A stretch of 12,032 nt of DNA from Halovenus sp. (GTDB taxonomy: Archaea > Halobacteriota > Halobacteria > Halobacteriales > Haloarculaceae), in contig PUMG01000120.1 in assembly GCA_003551265.1 (NCBI GenBank), positions 1 to 12,032 on the forward strand. Direction: 5' to 3'. A program made the position numbers and the translations under genes. Below the pieces are notes generated by a model. It saw nothing but the letters and a program-made list of their open reading frames with translations, searched no databases and was not told the origin of the DNA. Shown here piece after piece: positions 1 through 5,994 of the stretch. The stretch's first letter is position 1; the number at the start of each line of letters is the position of its first letter.

Positions 1-232
1 CGAACTCTGCAGCGAGTGGCTGGAGTCTGTCGACGTTCACTTTCACGACGGCGGCATCGGTCTCTGCAGCGACGGCATCGATGGTCGACTCCATCATCCG
101 GCACGGTCCGCACCAGTCCGCGTAGAAGTCGACGAGGACCACGCTGTGTGTCGAGATGAGCGAGTCGAGTTCGTCGTGACTGGTTAGCGAAATCGGTTCT
201 GTCGGCGTTCCTGCGTGGGTGTCTGTTGACAT
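1..232 (-). CDS. trxA: Thioredoxin, C-terminus cut off by the window start
   Basis: A small cytoplasmic thiol-disulfide oxidoreductase of the thioredoxin family, expected to reduce protein disulfides. Translating the minus strand from the ATG at 232-230 gives 77 intact codons before the window edge. The active site is WCGPC at residues 40-44, preceded by the usual hydrophobic beta strand and DFYADW. After it comes the helix, then VVKVNVD, which matches the third thioredoxin strand. The first 16 or so residues are a polar, variable N-terminal tail with no signal peptide, so the protein is likely cytoplasmic. A TATA-like box at 251-262 lies about 23 bp upstream of this ATG and supports the start. 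The gene diverges from the methyltransferase at 349. The missing part should hold the cis-Pro loop and the last strand and helix. The family is certain; the symbol is generic, since haloarchaea carry several paralogs. Confidence 0.93.
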   Translation of the reverse strand, partial: MSTDTHAGTPTEPISLTSHDELDSLISTHSVVLVDFYADWCGPCRMMESTIDAVAAETDAAVVKVNVDRLQPLAAEF

Positions 233-250
233 CAGTTTCAGCTACGAGTC

Positions 251-262
251 CTATACTTTTGT
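251..262 (-). promoter_or_regulatory. TATA-like box of the thioredoxin gene
   Basis: On the minus strand this reads acaaaagtatag and is centred about 23-25 bp before the ATG at 232. That spacing places transcription start at or next to the ATG, implying a leaderless mRNA. This is inferred from spacing only. Confidence 0.5.
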
Positions 263-291
263 AGTTTTGGGTCTATTGCACAATATTAACT

Positions 292-305
292 CGACCGGCC
301 AGTCG
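292..305. promoter_or_regulatory. Near-palindrome between the trx and methyltransferase promoters
   Basis: CGACCGGCCAGTCG is a 14-bp palindrome with one mismatched pair, centred on GGCC. It lies between the two divergent TATA-like boxes (251-262 and 318-327), where a shared regulator could bind. With no second copy in view it may be chance. Confidence 0.2.
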
Positions 306-317
306 GAACGTTCGATA

Positions 318-327
318 CCGTTTTAGG
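318..327 (+). promoter_or_regulatory. TATA-like box of the methyltransferase gene
   Basis: ccgttttagg ends about 22 bp before the ATG at 349 and is centred about 26 bp upstream. This is the spacing of a haloarchaeal leaderless promoter and decides the start in favour of 349 over the GTG at 332 (frame +2), which opens a different, non-homologous reading frame. Confidence 0.5.
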
Positions 328-348
328 GTCGTTGGTGCAGGTTCCAGT

Positions 349-921
349 ATGGGGTTTCACACGTTCGACCCAGATAACGCCGACCGACTGGAAGACGACC
401 AGCGCTACAGATGGTGTTCCGGTGAGGAGTTACTCTCGCTCGTCAGGCCACACAAACGGACGACCATTGCCGACCTCGGGAGTGGCACCGGCTTCTACAC
501 CGACATCGTCGCACCACACGCCGGTACCGTGTACGCCGTCGACCTGCAGTCAGAGATGCACGACCTGTACGAACAGAAAGGCGTTCCCGAGAACGTCGAA
601 CTGGTCGAGGCATCGATTGAGGACCTGCCGTTCGAGACGGACGCCCTCGACGCGGCGTTTTCGACGATGACGTATCACGAGTTCTCGGGAGAGGAGAGCG
701 TCGAAGAGCTCGCTCGCGTGCTCCGTCCCGGTGGCCGTCTCGTCACCGTCGACTGGTCGAACACAGGTGGGGCCAGTGCAGGCCCACCGCTCGACGAACG
801 TCACGGTCTCGACCACGTTGTCTCGGCGCTTGCCACAGCGGGTTTCAGCATCGAACACGCCAGTACCCGGTCCGAGACGTTCGTCTGTCAGGCACGGAAC
901 GGCCCGCTTCTAACATCCTGA
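349..921 (+). CDS. Class I SAM-dependent methyltransferase (UbiE/Methyltransf_11 type)
   Basis: A 190-residue, single-domain, soluble S-adenosylmethionine-dependent methyltransferase with a Rossmann-like fold. Motif I is IADLGSGTGFYT at 40-51. The acidic residue that binds the SAM ribose is probably D65 in VYAVDL. The post-II region is ASIEDLPF at 88-95, and the motif before strand 5 is RVLRPGGR at 123-130. This arrangement matches the UbiE/MenG-like and Methyltransf_11 families, but many unrelated substrates (quinones, small metabolites, metalloids, proteins) share it. The substrate therefore cannot be read from the sequence. At 190 residues it is shorter than UbiE proper (about 230-250), which argues against calling it a quinone methyltransferase. 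It stands alone between a divergent thioredoxin and a downstream winged-helix regulator, so context gives little help. The family is certain and the function unknown. Confidence 0.9.
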   Translation: MGFHTFDPDNADRLEDDQRYRWCSGEELLSLVRPHKRTTIADLGSGTGFYTDIVAPHAGTVYAVDLQSEMHDLYEQKGVPENVELVEASIEDLPFETDALDAAFSTMTYHEFSGEESVEELARVLRPGGRLVTVDWSNTGGASAGPPLDERHGLDHVVSALATAGFSIEHASTRSETFVCQARNGPLLTS

Positions 922-932
922 GAATCCGCCGA

Positions 933-943
933 ACGTTTATCCG
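933..943 (+). promoter_or_regulatory. TATA-like box of the tandem wHTH regulator
   Basis: acgtttatccg lies about 40 bp upstream of the ATG at 979. It would give a short leader of about 15 nt, unlike most genes here. That leader would contain gaggt at 974-977 just before the ATG, a possible weak ribosome binding site. Confidence 0.4.
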
Positions 944-956
944 TACAATTTCGATA

Positions 957-971
957 CCACCCAGTAGGTGG
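957..971. promoter_or_regulatory. Inverted repeat CCACC-N5-GGTGG in front of the wHTH regulator
   Basis: Two perfect 5-bp arms separated by 5 bp sit at the predicted transcription start, 8 bp before the ATG. This position suits an autorepressor operator or a small leader hairpin. The arms are short enough to be chance. Confidence 0.25.
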
Positions 972-978
972 CGAGGTA

Positions 979-1509
979 ATGTCAGTAACACGAACCCATA
1001 TTCACGAGTGTATCCAGCGCAACCCGGGAATCCACTTCAACGAGATAAGCCGGAGGCTCGATATCGCGACAGGACAGACACAGTATCACCTGCGAAAACT
1101 CCATCGCCGTGACCAGATAGAACGCGAGGAGATCTGCGGCCGGACCCACTTCTACCCGCCGACGTACACGGAGTGGGAGCGTGGTCTGATTGCACTGCTT
1201 CGGCGAGAGACGTCGCGGGAGATCATCGCATTCTTGCTCAAACACGACACCTCTCAACCGGAAGAAATTGCCGACCAGCTCGATATCGCACGAAGTACCG
1301 TCGAGTGGCACCTTTCCAATCTGCTCGCATACGATATCGCGACCAAGCGAACAACCTCTCCCGGTGACAACGGCGACGGCTGTCGAGTTGTCGTTGAGCT
1401 GACTGACCGGTCGGCTGTGTACCGACAACTCCGTGAGATCGAACCGGGGTTCACCGACCGACTCGTCGACCGCTTCACCCGACTGGCCGACGAACTACTC
1501 GCAGACTGA
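979..1509 (+). CDS. Tandem winged helix-turn-helix transcriptional regulator
   Basis: A 176-residue soluble DNA-binding protein with two winged-helix domains in tandem, an arrangement common in haloarchaeal regulators. Domain 1 covers about residues 5-60. Its HTH is HFNEISRRLDIATGQTQYHL (19-38), followed by a wing ending in HFYPPTY. Domain 2 covers about 66-143. Its HTH is PEEIADQLDIARSTVEWHLS (94-113), followed by a longer Gly/Asp-containing wing and a beta strand (CRVVVEL, 135-141). The remainder (145-176) is helical and may dimerise. No separate ligand-binding domain is visible and there is no membrane segment. The gene is 57 bp downstream of the methyltransferase with its own TATA-like box and a CCACC/GGTGG inverted repeat at its 5' end, so it may regulate itself. 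The regulator class is secure; the targets are unknown. Confidence 0.88.
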   Translation: MSVTRTHIHECIQRNPGIHFNEISRRLDIATGQTQYHLRKLHRRDQIEREEICGRTHFYPPTYTEWERGLIALLRRETSREIIAFLLKHDTSQPEEIADQLDIARSTVEWHLSNLLAYDIATKRTTSPGDNGDGCRVVVELTDRSAVYRQLREIEPGFTDRLVDRFTRLADELLAD

Positions 1510-1550
1510 CGGATGGAATAAATTCACAACACCGGCAAAGTTTCGTCAGA

Positions 1551-1564
1551 CACAAATCTTTTTC
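1551..1564 (+). promoter_or_regulatory. TATA-like box of the MTH865-family gene
   Basis: cacaaatctttttc is centred about 30 bp before the ATG at 1588, giving a leaderless or very short leader. It overlaps the 13-mer GTCAGACACAAAT (1545-1557), which recurs at 2239-2251. Confidence 0.4.
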
Positions 1565-1587
1565 AGCGCGAGCGGGGTAGTACCGGT

Positions 1588-1839
1588 ATGGTCGACAAAG
1601 ACGACCTGCGAGAGCAGTTCATCGAGGCGTTCGAAGGCGCAGACTATCCGATCAACAGTCCGATGGACCTGGTGCCGGCACTTCCACAGGGTCCTGGGAC
1701 GAAGTTCGAGTCTGGAGAGTTCTCGATGACGGCGATGGAGTTGAACACGAAAGTCAGCGGTGGAGACTGGCCCTACGAGGACGTGGATGCGTTCGTCGAC
1801 GACGTACTCGAAGAGCTAGCGAACAAAGACCTCATCTGA
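1588..1839 (+). CDS. MTH865-family small protein
   Basis: An 83-residue acidic protein that I recognise as the archaeal MTH865-like family (named after the Methanothermobacter protein). These are small helical proteins with no established biochemical role. Visible landmarks are an N-terminal amphipathic helix (residues 3-17), the segment FEGADYPINSPMDLVPALP (15-33), a Gly-rich turn with FESGEFSMTAMEL, and a C-terminal helix VDAFVDDVLEELANKDLI. The repeated spacing of Asp and Glu is typical of halophilic surfaces. There is no signal peptide, membrane segment or Cys, so it should be cytoplasmic. It has its own TATA-like box and ends before a strong hairpin shared with the convergent gene at 2133. 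The family call is from memory of sequence pattern; the function is unknown. Confidence 0.8.
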   Translation: MVDKDDLREQFIEAFEGADYPINSPMDLVPALPQGPGTKFESGEFSMTAMELNTKVSGGDWPYEDVDAFVDDVLEELANKDLI

Positions 1840-1840
1840 G

Positions 1841-1855
1841 TAGCGGTATCCGCTA
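1841..1855. terminator. Small perfect hairpin after the MTH865 stop
   Basis: TAGCGG-TAT-CCGCTA is a perfect 6-bp stem with a 3-nt loop, directly after the TGA at 1837-1839. It has no U-tract. It may help define the 3' ends of either convergent transcript, together with the larger hairpin at 1858. Confidence 0.35.
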
Positions 1856-1857
1856 TC

Positions 1858-1906
1858 CTGATACTGGCGGGCGAAAATCTGCAGGATTTGCCGCTGTCAG
1901 TATCAG
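1858..1906. terminator. Large imperfect hairpin between convergent genes
   Basis: CTGATACTG (1858-1866) pairs perfectly with CAGTATCAG (1898-1906). The stem continues inwards with G-U wobbles and three mismatches to AAATC/GATTT (1875-1879 with 1885-1889), around the loop TGCAG. On the + strand it is followed by TTGTTTT (1907-1913), giving an intrinsic-terminator-like layout for the MTH865 transcript. The right arm runs through the stop codon of the convergent gene (1903-1905). Confidence 0.6.
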
Positions 1907-2133
1907 TTGTTTTCCTCAAGGAAGCGGTAGCGGTAGGGCTGGTCCCGGATGACTTCGATTTCACCACTCTGGGCCTGTCGACCCAGCACCGTGGCCACGC
2001 GGTGTGCGCTATCGAACTCTTCACCGTGTTCGTCGAGAATTTCGAGAATTTCGCGCGCCGTCATCGGCTGGTCCGGGTCGGTTTCCTCGAGGATTGACCG
2101 TATCCGCTCGAACTCGCCTCGGCGTAAGCGCAT
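1903..2133 (-). CDS. Small winged-helix-like protein, hypothetical
   Basis: A 76-residue protein with the secondary-structure pattern of a single winged helix. Helix 1 is EFERIRSILEE, an HTH-like part is MTAREILEILDEHGEEFDSAHRVATVLGRQ, and a C-terminal beta hairpin is EIEVIRDQPYRYRF. The AREIL-x-ILDEHG segment resembles the second helix of archaeal wHTH proteins, and SAHRVATVLGRQ the recognition helix. It lacks any other domain. I chose the ATG at 2133 because a TATA-like box (2155-2168 on the minus strand) is about 28 bp upstream. A GTG two codons earlier (2139) is the alternative. Its upstream region carries repeated GTCTGAC motifs, suggesting regulation, possibly by itself. Haloarchaeal homologs are likely, but I cannot name the family. 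A DNA-binding role is inferred from fold pattern only. Confidence 0.75.
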   Translation of the reverse strand: MRLRRGEFERIRSILEETDPDQPMTAREILEILDEHGEEFDSAHRVATVLGRQAQSGEIEVIRDQPYRYRFLEENN

Positions 2134-2154
2134 ACACACATCTACACCCTCCTT

Positions 2155-2168
2155 CCTAATTAAATACC
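2155..2168 (-). promoter_or_regulatory. TATA-like box of the small wHTH gene
   Basis: On the minus strand this reads ggtatttaattagg, one of the better TATA-like boxes in the window, about 28 bp before the ATG at 2133. A GGAGG-like stretch at 2147-2152 would lie upstream of the predicted transcription start, so it is probably not a working ribosome binding site. Confidence 0.55.
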
Positions 2169-2245
2169 GTCAGACATTCGTCAGACGGCGTCTCGGTACA
2201 AATCGCCAGACGGACACCGGCTCTCCCTGTCACCGACTGTCAGAC
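2169..2245 (-). repeat. GTCTGAC repeats upstream of the small wHTH gene
   Basis: GTCTGAC on the minus strand occurs at 2169-2175, 2180-2186 and 2239-2245, with a variant GTCTGGC at 2205-2211. The first two copies start 11 bp apart, about one helical turn, and abut the upstream edge of the TATA-like box. They are therefore candidate operator or activator half-sites. The rest of this 160-bp gap (2134-2294) shows no gene. Confidence 0.35.
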
Positions 2246-2294
2246 ACAAATGCTGAGAACGGGAGCACCGGACCTGCACAGAGATGTTCACCCA

Positions 2295-3044
2295 TCAGTA
2301 GGCGTCTCGGACCGTTTCGAGGTCGTCGAGTACTTCGTCGGGTCGCGGGACGCGCTGGTAGGCACGCTCGACGTAGCCGTCGCGATTGACGAGTAACACG
2401 AGATTGAGATGTGAGAACGTCGTTTCCCCCTCATCTGGGTCGAGCGTCTCTCCGTCGTGGTCTTCACTGTCGTGTTCGTGACCTTCGCCCTCGTGGTCGT
2501 GGTCGTCGTGTGGAGAGTCCTCGACGGGGACTTCTTCGAAGCCCACCCCAAACGTATCGTTGATGTGCTCGTCAGCCTCTTCAGGGCTACTGGGTCGGAG
2601 GAACAGCCAGTTCTCGGCTGTCGGGTCTGCGCCGTTACGCTCGGAGAACTCCTTGAGTCGGTCTGCGTCGTCGTAGGCCGGATCGAACGTCGTCGGCATC
2701 AGCGCCACCTCGTCAGCGTAGCCCTGTTCCATGGCGGCGAGCTGGACGTGTGAGAGGGTCACCGTCAAGCCTGGACACGGTCCCGGACACCGTGTAAAGA
2801 TGAACGTCAACAGCGTCTCGCGCTCACCGACGTACTCTGTCGTCGAGACGTCGCGGTCGTGTAACGGAGCCGGGAGCGTTACCTCGGGGAGTTCCTGCCC
2901 GTGGGCAGGATACACGAGCGCCTCGGGGTCGACGTCGCCCATCTCTGGTCCGTCGAGTACCGTGTTCGAATCGTCACCGAGACAGCCTGCGAGTACCGCC
3001 CCCGACGCGACGACCGACGCTCGCAAGAAACTTCGTCGCTCCAT
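2295..3044 (-). CDS. SCO1/SenC-family lipoprotein with a His/Asp-rich insertion
   Basis: A 249-residue thioredoxin-fold protein of the SCO1/SenC/PrrC family. These proteins bind copper and help assemble the CuA site of cytochrome oxidase, or act as thiol reductants. The N-terminus is a Tat lipoprotein signal: RRSFLR at 3-8, a hydrophobic stretch, then the lipobox LAGC with C21 as lipidated cysteine. The mature protein should face outside on the membrane. The copper-binding CxxxC is C86 and C90 in FTRCPGPCPG. The third ligand is probably H212 in FSHLNLVLLVNRDG. Between the core strands lies an insertion at about 173-208 with eight or so His residues among Asp, Glu and Gly, which is unusual in bacterial SCO proteins. 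The ATG at 3044 is chosen because a TATA-like box lies 26 bp upstream. A TTG two codons earlier is less likely. No oxidase gene is nearby. Confidence 0.93.
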   Translation of the reverse strand: MERRSFLRASVVASGAVLAGCLGDDSNTVLDGPEMGDVDPEALVYPAHGQELPEVTLPAPLHDRDVSTTEYVGERETLLTFIFTRCPGPCPGLTVTLSHVQLAAMEQGYADEVALMPTTFDPAYDDADRLKEFSERNGADPTAENWLFLRPSSPEEADEHINDTFGVGFEEVPVEDSPHDDHDHEGEGHEHDSEDHDGETLDPDEGETTFSHLNLVLLVNRDGYVERAYQRVPRPDEVLDDLETVRDAY

Positions 3045-3064
3045 GCCCAACGTCAGGGCCGAAA

Positions 3065-3076
3065 TCGTATATGCGA
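3065..3076 (-). promoter_or_regulatory. TATA-like box of the SCO-family gene
   Basis: On the minus strand this reads tcgcatatacga, centred 26 bp before the ATG at 3044, consistent with a leaderless transcript. Confidence 0.5.
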
Positions 3077-3089
3077 CACGGTGTGTGTC
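3075..3089. promoter_or_regulatory. Inverted repeat GACAC-N5-GTGTC between divergent promoters
   Basis: Perfect 5-bp arms with a 5-bp spacer lie just upstream of the SCO TATA-like box and between it and the lemA box at 3109-3123. This is a possible shared operator, but short enough to be chance. Confidence 0.2.
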
Positions 3090-3108
3090 CGCCTTTCTGA
3101 CAGCGGAA

Positions 3109-3123
3109 CCGAAATTATTTTAT
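3109..3123 (+). promoter_or_regulatory. BRE and TATA-like box of lemA
   Basis: ccgaaattattttat combines a purine-rich BRE-like part with a strong AT box about 30 bp before the ATG at 3150. It fixes the lemA start there, because any earlier in-frame start would lie upstream of the promoter. Confidence 0.6.
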
Positions 3124-3149
3124 CACAGAGACGAGCAGCAGTATCATCT

Positions 3150-3722
3150 ATGGTAGTTACACTCGTACTCGGGTTTGTCGTTCTGATCGTCATCCTGCTG
3201 GTGGTGGGATACATCGTCAGCCTGTACAACCAGCTGGTGAGCCTCAACCGCCGGGTCGACCAGGCGAAACAGAACATCGATGTCCTGCTCAAACAGCGCC
3301 AGGACGAGCTGTCGAAGCTCGTCGACGCTGCCTCGCAGTTCATGGACCAGGAAGAGAAGGTGCTGACGGAGATAACCATGGCCCGTGAGATGGCCGAAAA
3401 AGCACAGGGTCCACAGGAAGAAGCCGAGGCAGACCAGCTCGTTCGGACCGCAATGGCCGACTTCCGTGCCCGTGTCGAGGAGTATCCAGAACTGAAATCG
3501 CAGGGGAACATGATGCAACTCCAGGAGCGCATCACGGACATCGAATCCCAGATTTCTGACCGCCGGGAGGTCTACAACGAGGCGACGACACGGTACAACA
3601 CCCGTATCGCACAGTTCCCCTACGTCGTCCTCGCACGCCAGATGGGCTTCGACGACAAAGAGCTGTTCCGTGCGAGCGAGAAAGACAAACAGGACGTCGA
3701 TATCAGCGCCGCCTTCGGCTGA
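3150..3722 (+). CDS. lemA: LemA-family membrane-anchored protein
   Basis: A 190-residue protein of the LemA family, whose members are widespread in bacteria and archaea. They have one N-terminal membrane helix and an antiparallel helical bundle outside or under the membrane, and their exact role is unsettled. Here a hydrophobic helix spans about 3-25. The hallmark region is SLYNQLVSLNRRVDQAKQNI (24-43), followed by DVLLKQRQDELSKLV. The C-terminal family motif is EVYNEATTRYNTRIAQFP (140-157), then ARQMGFDDKELFRA (162-175). The middle is strongly helical and charged, consistent with coiled coils. Classical LemA proteins have IDVQLKRRxDLIPNLV; the KQRQDELSKLV variant seen here keeps the pattern with substitutions. 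The same frame is open back to 2901, but that part overlaps the SCO gene and precedes the promoter. LemA often neighbours a TPM-domain protein or a peptidase, and none is present here. Confidence 0.92.
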   Translation: MVVTLVLGFVVLIVILLVVGYIVSLYNQLVSLNRRVDQAKQNIDVLLKQRQDELSKLVDAASQFMDQEEKVLTEITMAREMAEKAQGPQEEAEADQLVRTAMADFRARVEEYPELKSQGNMMQLQERITDIESQISDRREVYNEATTRYNTRIAQFPYVVLARQMGFDDKELFRASEKDKQDVDISAAFG

Positions 3723-3728
3723 CAGCTG

Positions 3729-3830
3729 ATAGGGTCGTGCGTAATTTGTTCCCGCCGTGCCGGACAGGTTTCGGATTTCGGCTTTCCCAGAATGTGACGT
3801 GGTGTTGAAAATAGTCACGCAAGACCCTAT
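3729..3830. repeat. Long inverted repeat flanking 74 bp in the lemA-truD gap, possible MITE-like relic
   Basis: ATAGGGTCGTGCGT at 3729-3742 is the reverse complement of ACGCAAGACCCTAT at 3817-3830 except for one base. Weaker similarity continues inwards on both sides. The 10-bp cores (3732-3741, 3818-3827) are each flanked by TA, as a TA target duplication would leave. No open reading frame fits inside. It could be a small non-autonomous transposable element or a structured RNA. It lies between the lemA stop (3722) and the truD promoter (3849-3858). Confidence 0.45.
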
Positions 3831-3848
3831 GAAGCGCTGGCCGACAGT

Positions 3849-3858
3849 CCTTTATCGA
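3849..3858 (+). promoter_or_regulatory. TATA-like box of truD
   Basis: cctttatcga is centred about 30 bp before the ATG at 3884, giving a leaderless or near-leaderless transcript. It supports that ATG as the truD start. Confidence 0.55.
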
Positions 3859-3883
3859 CCGGAACCGCATCGACTGTCGTTGT

Positions 3884-5221
3884 ATGCGCGAGTCCCATCC
3901 ACTCGAACACGAGGTCGGTATCTCGTATTACGTGAGTTCCAGTGCAGGCACTGGCGGTCGACTTCGGTCCCAGCCTGAGGACTTTCGGGTTCGTGAGCTG
4001 GAGCAGTTCGATGTCCAGCCGGCCGATGCGGACCCTGGCGCCTATCCACACCTTCTGTTGCGTGTCACACTGCGTAACTGGGACACCAACGACTTTGCAC
4101 GAGCAGTATCGAACCGACTCGGTATCTCGCGTGAGCGTGTGTCCTGGGCCGGAACCAAAGATAAACGAGCGGTCACGACACAGCTCTTTTCTATCGACGG
4201 TATCGAACCGGATGACGTTCCTGACCTCCCGGCGGTCACCTGCGAGGTCGTGGGTCGGGCTGGAAGACCGATTCTGTTCGGTGACCTCGCGGGTAACGAG
4301 TTCGTGGTGACCATCCGGGAGACAGACCACCCCCAGCGAGCGGTCGAGACGCGTTCGCAGCTTCGACAGTTCGCCGGCGGCGAGCCTGAAGACGAGGATG
4401 CACCAGTCGGTGTGCCGAACTACTTCGGACACCAGCGCTTCGGGAGCGTCCGTCCAGTGACCCACGAGGTCGGTCTCGCCATTGTGCGCGAGGACTGGGA
4501 AGGCGCTGTGATGACGTACGTTGGAAACCCGAGCGAACGAGAGCCAGAAGAGACAAGACGAGCACGAGGGTTCGTCGAGAAAACTCGTGACTGGCAGGCC
4601 GCACTCGACCGGTTTCCGCGCCACCTCCGGTACGAACGGTCGATGCTTCACCGACTCACTGAAGACGACAGTTCGGAAACCGCGTTTCGAGAGGCGCTCG
4701 AAACAGTCCCGTCAAACCTCCAGCAGCTGTTCGTCAACGCCGCACAGTCGTACGTGTTCAACCGAATCCTCTCGAAGCGCCTCGAACGAGGCCTGCCGTT
4801 CGACAGACCGGTCGAGGGAGACGTCGTCTGCTTCACTGACAGGGACGCACCACCTGGCCTGAGCGTCCCCGACACTGACCGACTCCAGCGTGTGACAAAA
4901 CGCCGAGTTGAGAACGTTACCAGACACTGCACGCGAGGCCGAGCGTTCGTCACCGCACCGCTCGTCGGCACCGAGACCACGCTCTCTGACGGCGAACCGG
5001 GTGACATCGAGCGAACGGTCCTCGACGAGGTCGGCGTCGACCCTGGTGCGTTCGACCTGCCGGGCGAGTTCCACTCCGAGGGGACGCGCCGCGCTGTACT
5101 GGTTCGAACGACTCTCGACGTCGGCCGCGAACCGCTGAGACTCTCGTTTTCGCTGGTGCGAGGCTCGTACGCGACGGTCATCCTTCGTGAGTTCACGAAG
5201 ACCGACCCAGAGGCGTTATAA
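3884..5221 (+). CDS. truD: tRNA pseudouridine synthase TruD/Pus7
   Basis: A 445-residue enzyme of the TruD family, which converts uridine to pseudouridine in tRNA. The classical site is U13; archaeal and eukaryotic Pus7 relatives can also act at other positions. The catalytic aspartate is D93 in [15 protein letters not shown] (88-102), which matches the TruD motif II. The second hallmark is NYFGHQRFG at 179-187. An N-terminal core strand (PEDFRVREL, 31-39) is also typical. Residues between about 190 and 380 correspond to the TRUD insertion domain, including [19 protein letters not shown]. The C-terminal part ([14 protein letters not shown]) matches the family end. The length fits archaeal members. 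No frame disruption is seen. A promoter for the next gene overlaps the stop codon, and the DUF2103-type gene follows 22 bp later. Its location right of the inverted repeat at 3729-3830 raises the question of whether that element affects its expression. Confidence 0.96.
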   Translation: MRESHPLEHEVGISYYVSSSAGTGGRLRSQPEDFRVRELEQFDVQPADADPGAYPHLLLRVTLRNWDTNDFARAVSNRLGISRERVSWAGTKDKRAVTTQLFSIDGIEPDDVPDLPAVTCEVVGRAGRPILFGDLAGNEFVVTIRETDHPQRAVETRSQLRQFAGGEPEDEDAPVGVPNYFGHQRFGSVRPVTHEVGLAIVREDWEGAVMTYVGNPSEREPEETRRARGFVEKTRDWQAALDRFPRHLRYERSMLHRLTEDDSSETAFREALETVPSNLQQLFVNAAQSYVFNRILSKRLERGLPFDRPVEGDVVCFTDRDAPPGLSVPDTDRLQRVTKRRVENVTRHCTRGRAFVTAPLVGTETTLSDGEPGDIERTVLDEVGVDPGAFDLPGEFHSEGTRRAVLVRTTLDVGREPLRLSFSLVRGSYATVILREFTKTDPEAL

Positions 5222-5224
5222 TAC
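5215..5224 (+). promoter_or_regulatory. TATA-like box overlapping the truD stop codon
   Basis: gttataatac spans the truD TAA (5219-5221) and lies about 25 bp before the ATG at 5244, the leaderless spacing. It suggests the downstream gene can be transcribed independently of truD. Confidence 0.55.
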
Positions 5225-5243
5225 GATCAGCCATACCTCCCAT

Positions 5244-5966
5244 ATGGAGTGTCGGCAGTGTGCATCGCCACTGGACAGGCCCGGAGATTACTGTCTCGTC
5301 TGTCGAAGCGCGAACGCCGACACCGTGGTTCTCGAACTACAGCGAGCGCGTGCGACCGTCACGACGCTCTTCGAAGAGATGGTCGTCGCGCGACGGACAG
5401 TCACCACGACACCCGAAACCGACGGTGAGCGCGAGCGGTCGGAGCTTCGGTACTTCGCTGGCCAGGTTGCGGATGATGTCCGGCGCAAGCGTCCCGAGGA
5501 GGTGTACGCAACCGGTGAGCGAGCGGTTCTCAGAGAGGTTCGTGCACAGCTCCACTACCCGTTCTACCGGATCGAATCGGAGAACCCGGTGCAGCACGTT
5601 CTCGACCGGACAGATGAGGAGCCACTGGAGGTCGTCGAGGCGTCGGTTGCAGAGAAACTCGGCGGCGCACACTCGACACTCATCGGCGGGCGGGACGGAC
5701 AGAAGATGCTGGAGGTCGTCGCCGCCCACCCCCACGTGAAGAAGATCGTTCCCGGTCCTATCGACGCTGGTGGGTCAGGGTCGCGGACTGGCGTTCGGGG
5801 AAAGGCAACGCGTGCTGACGAGAACGGAAACGTCCGCCTGTTGCTGAGAGACGGCTCCAGCGTCCAGGAGAACCGCGTCGTGACGACCGCCGGAGGTCGT
5901 GACCTTGGAGAGCGCGTCCGTGCAGACCTCAACGAGGCGCTCGGTGAGGCTGGCTTCGGCGTCTAG
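5244..5966 (+). CDS. Zinc-ribbon DUF2103-type predicted metal-binding protein
   Basis: A 240-residue cytoplasmic protein with an N-terminal zinc ribbon: C3 and C6 (CRQC) with C17 and C20 (CLVC). A charged helical region follows (about 28-110). The best conserved stretch is about 137-172: EKLGGAHSTLIGG, then DGQKMLEVVAAHPHVKKIVP. To my memory this matches archaeal DUF2103, described only as a predicted metal-binding protein. The C-terminal part (RLLLRDGSSVQENRVVTTAG, 207-226) looks like a small beta domain. The ATG at 5244 is chosen because the zinc ribbon begins at residue 3 and a TATA-like box is 25 bp upstream. An in-frame start at 5187 would lie inside truD. The gene follows truD by 22 bp, which hints at an RNA-related role, but that is inference. 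No function is established. Confidence 0.82.
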   Translation: MECRQCASPLDRPGDYCLVCRSANADTVVLELQRARATVTTLFEEMVVARRTVTTTPETDGERERSELRYFAGQVADDVRRKRPEEVYATGERAVLREVRAQLHYPFYRIESENPVQHVLDRTDEEPLEVVEASVAEKLGGAHSTLIGGRDGQKMLEVVAAHPHVKKIVPGPIDAGGSGSRTGVRGKATRADENGNVRLLLRDGSSVQENRVVTTAGGRDLGERVRADLNEALGEAGFGV

Positions 5967-5994
5967 TGTACCGCAGGTTTTTCAGGATGGACCA
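5967..5994. terminator. Short convergent gap with T-tract
   Basis: Only 28 bp separate the stop codons of the DUF2103-type gene and etfA. On the + strand it contains TTTTT (5978-5982), a plausible archaeal U-tract termination signal for the + transcript. No hairpin is visible. Confidence 0.4.

Noticed and set aside
2901..3149. N-terminal extension of the lemA frame
   Set aside because: It overlaps the SCO gene on the other strand and precedes the lemA promoter; the family begins at the hydrophobic helix after 3150.
3144..3818. Long open frame of 224 codons on the minus strand, opposite lemA
   Set aside because: It lies antisense to a clear LemA protein, and its product shows no recognisable family; open shadow frames are common in GC-rich haloarchaeal genes.
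3827..4651. Open frame of 274 codons on the minus strand, opposite truD
   Set aside because: It is antisense to the highly conserved TruD motifs and starts in the middle of the gene, with no promoter or recognisable domain.
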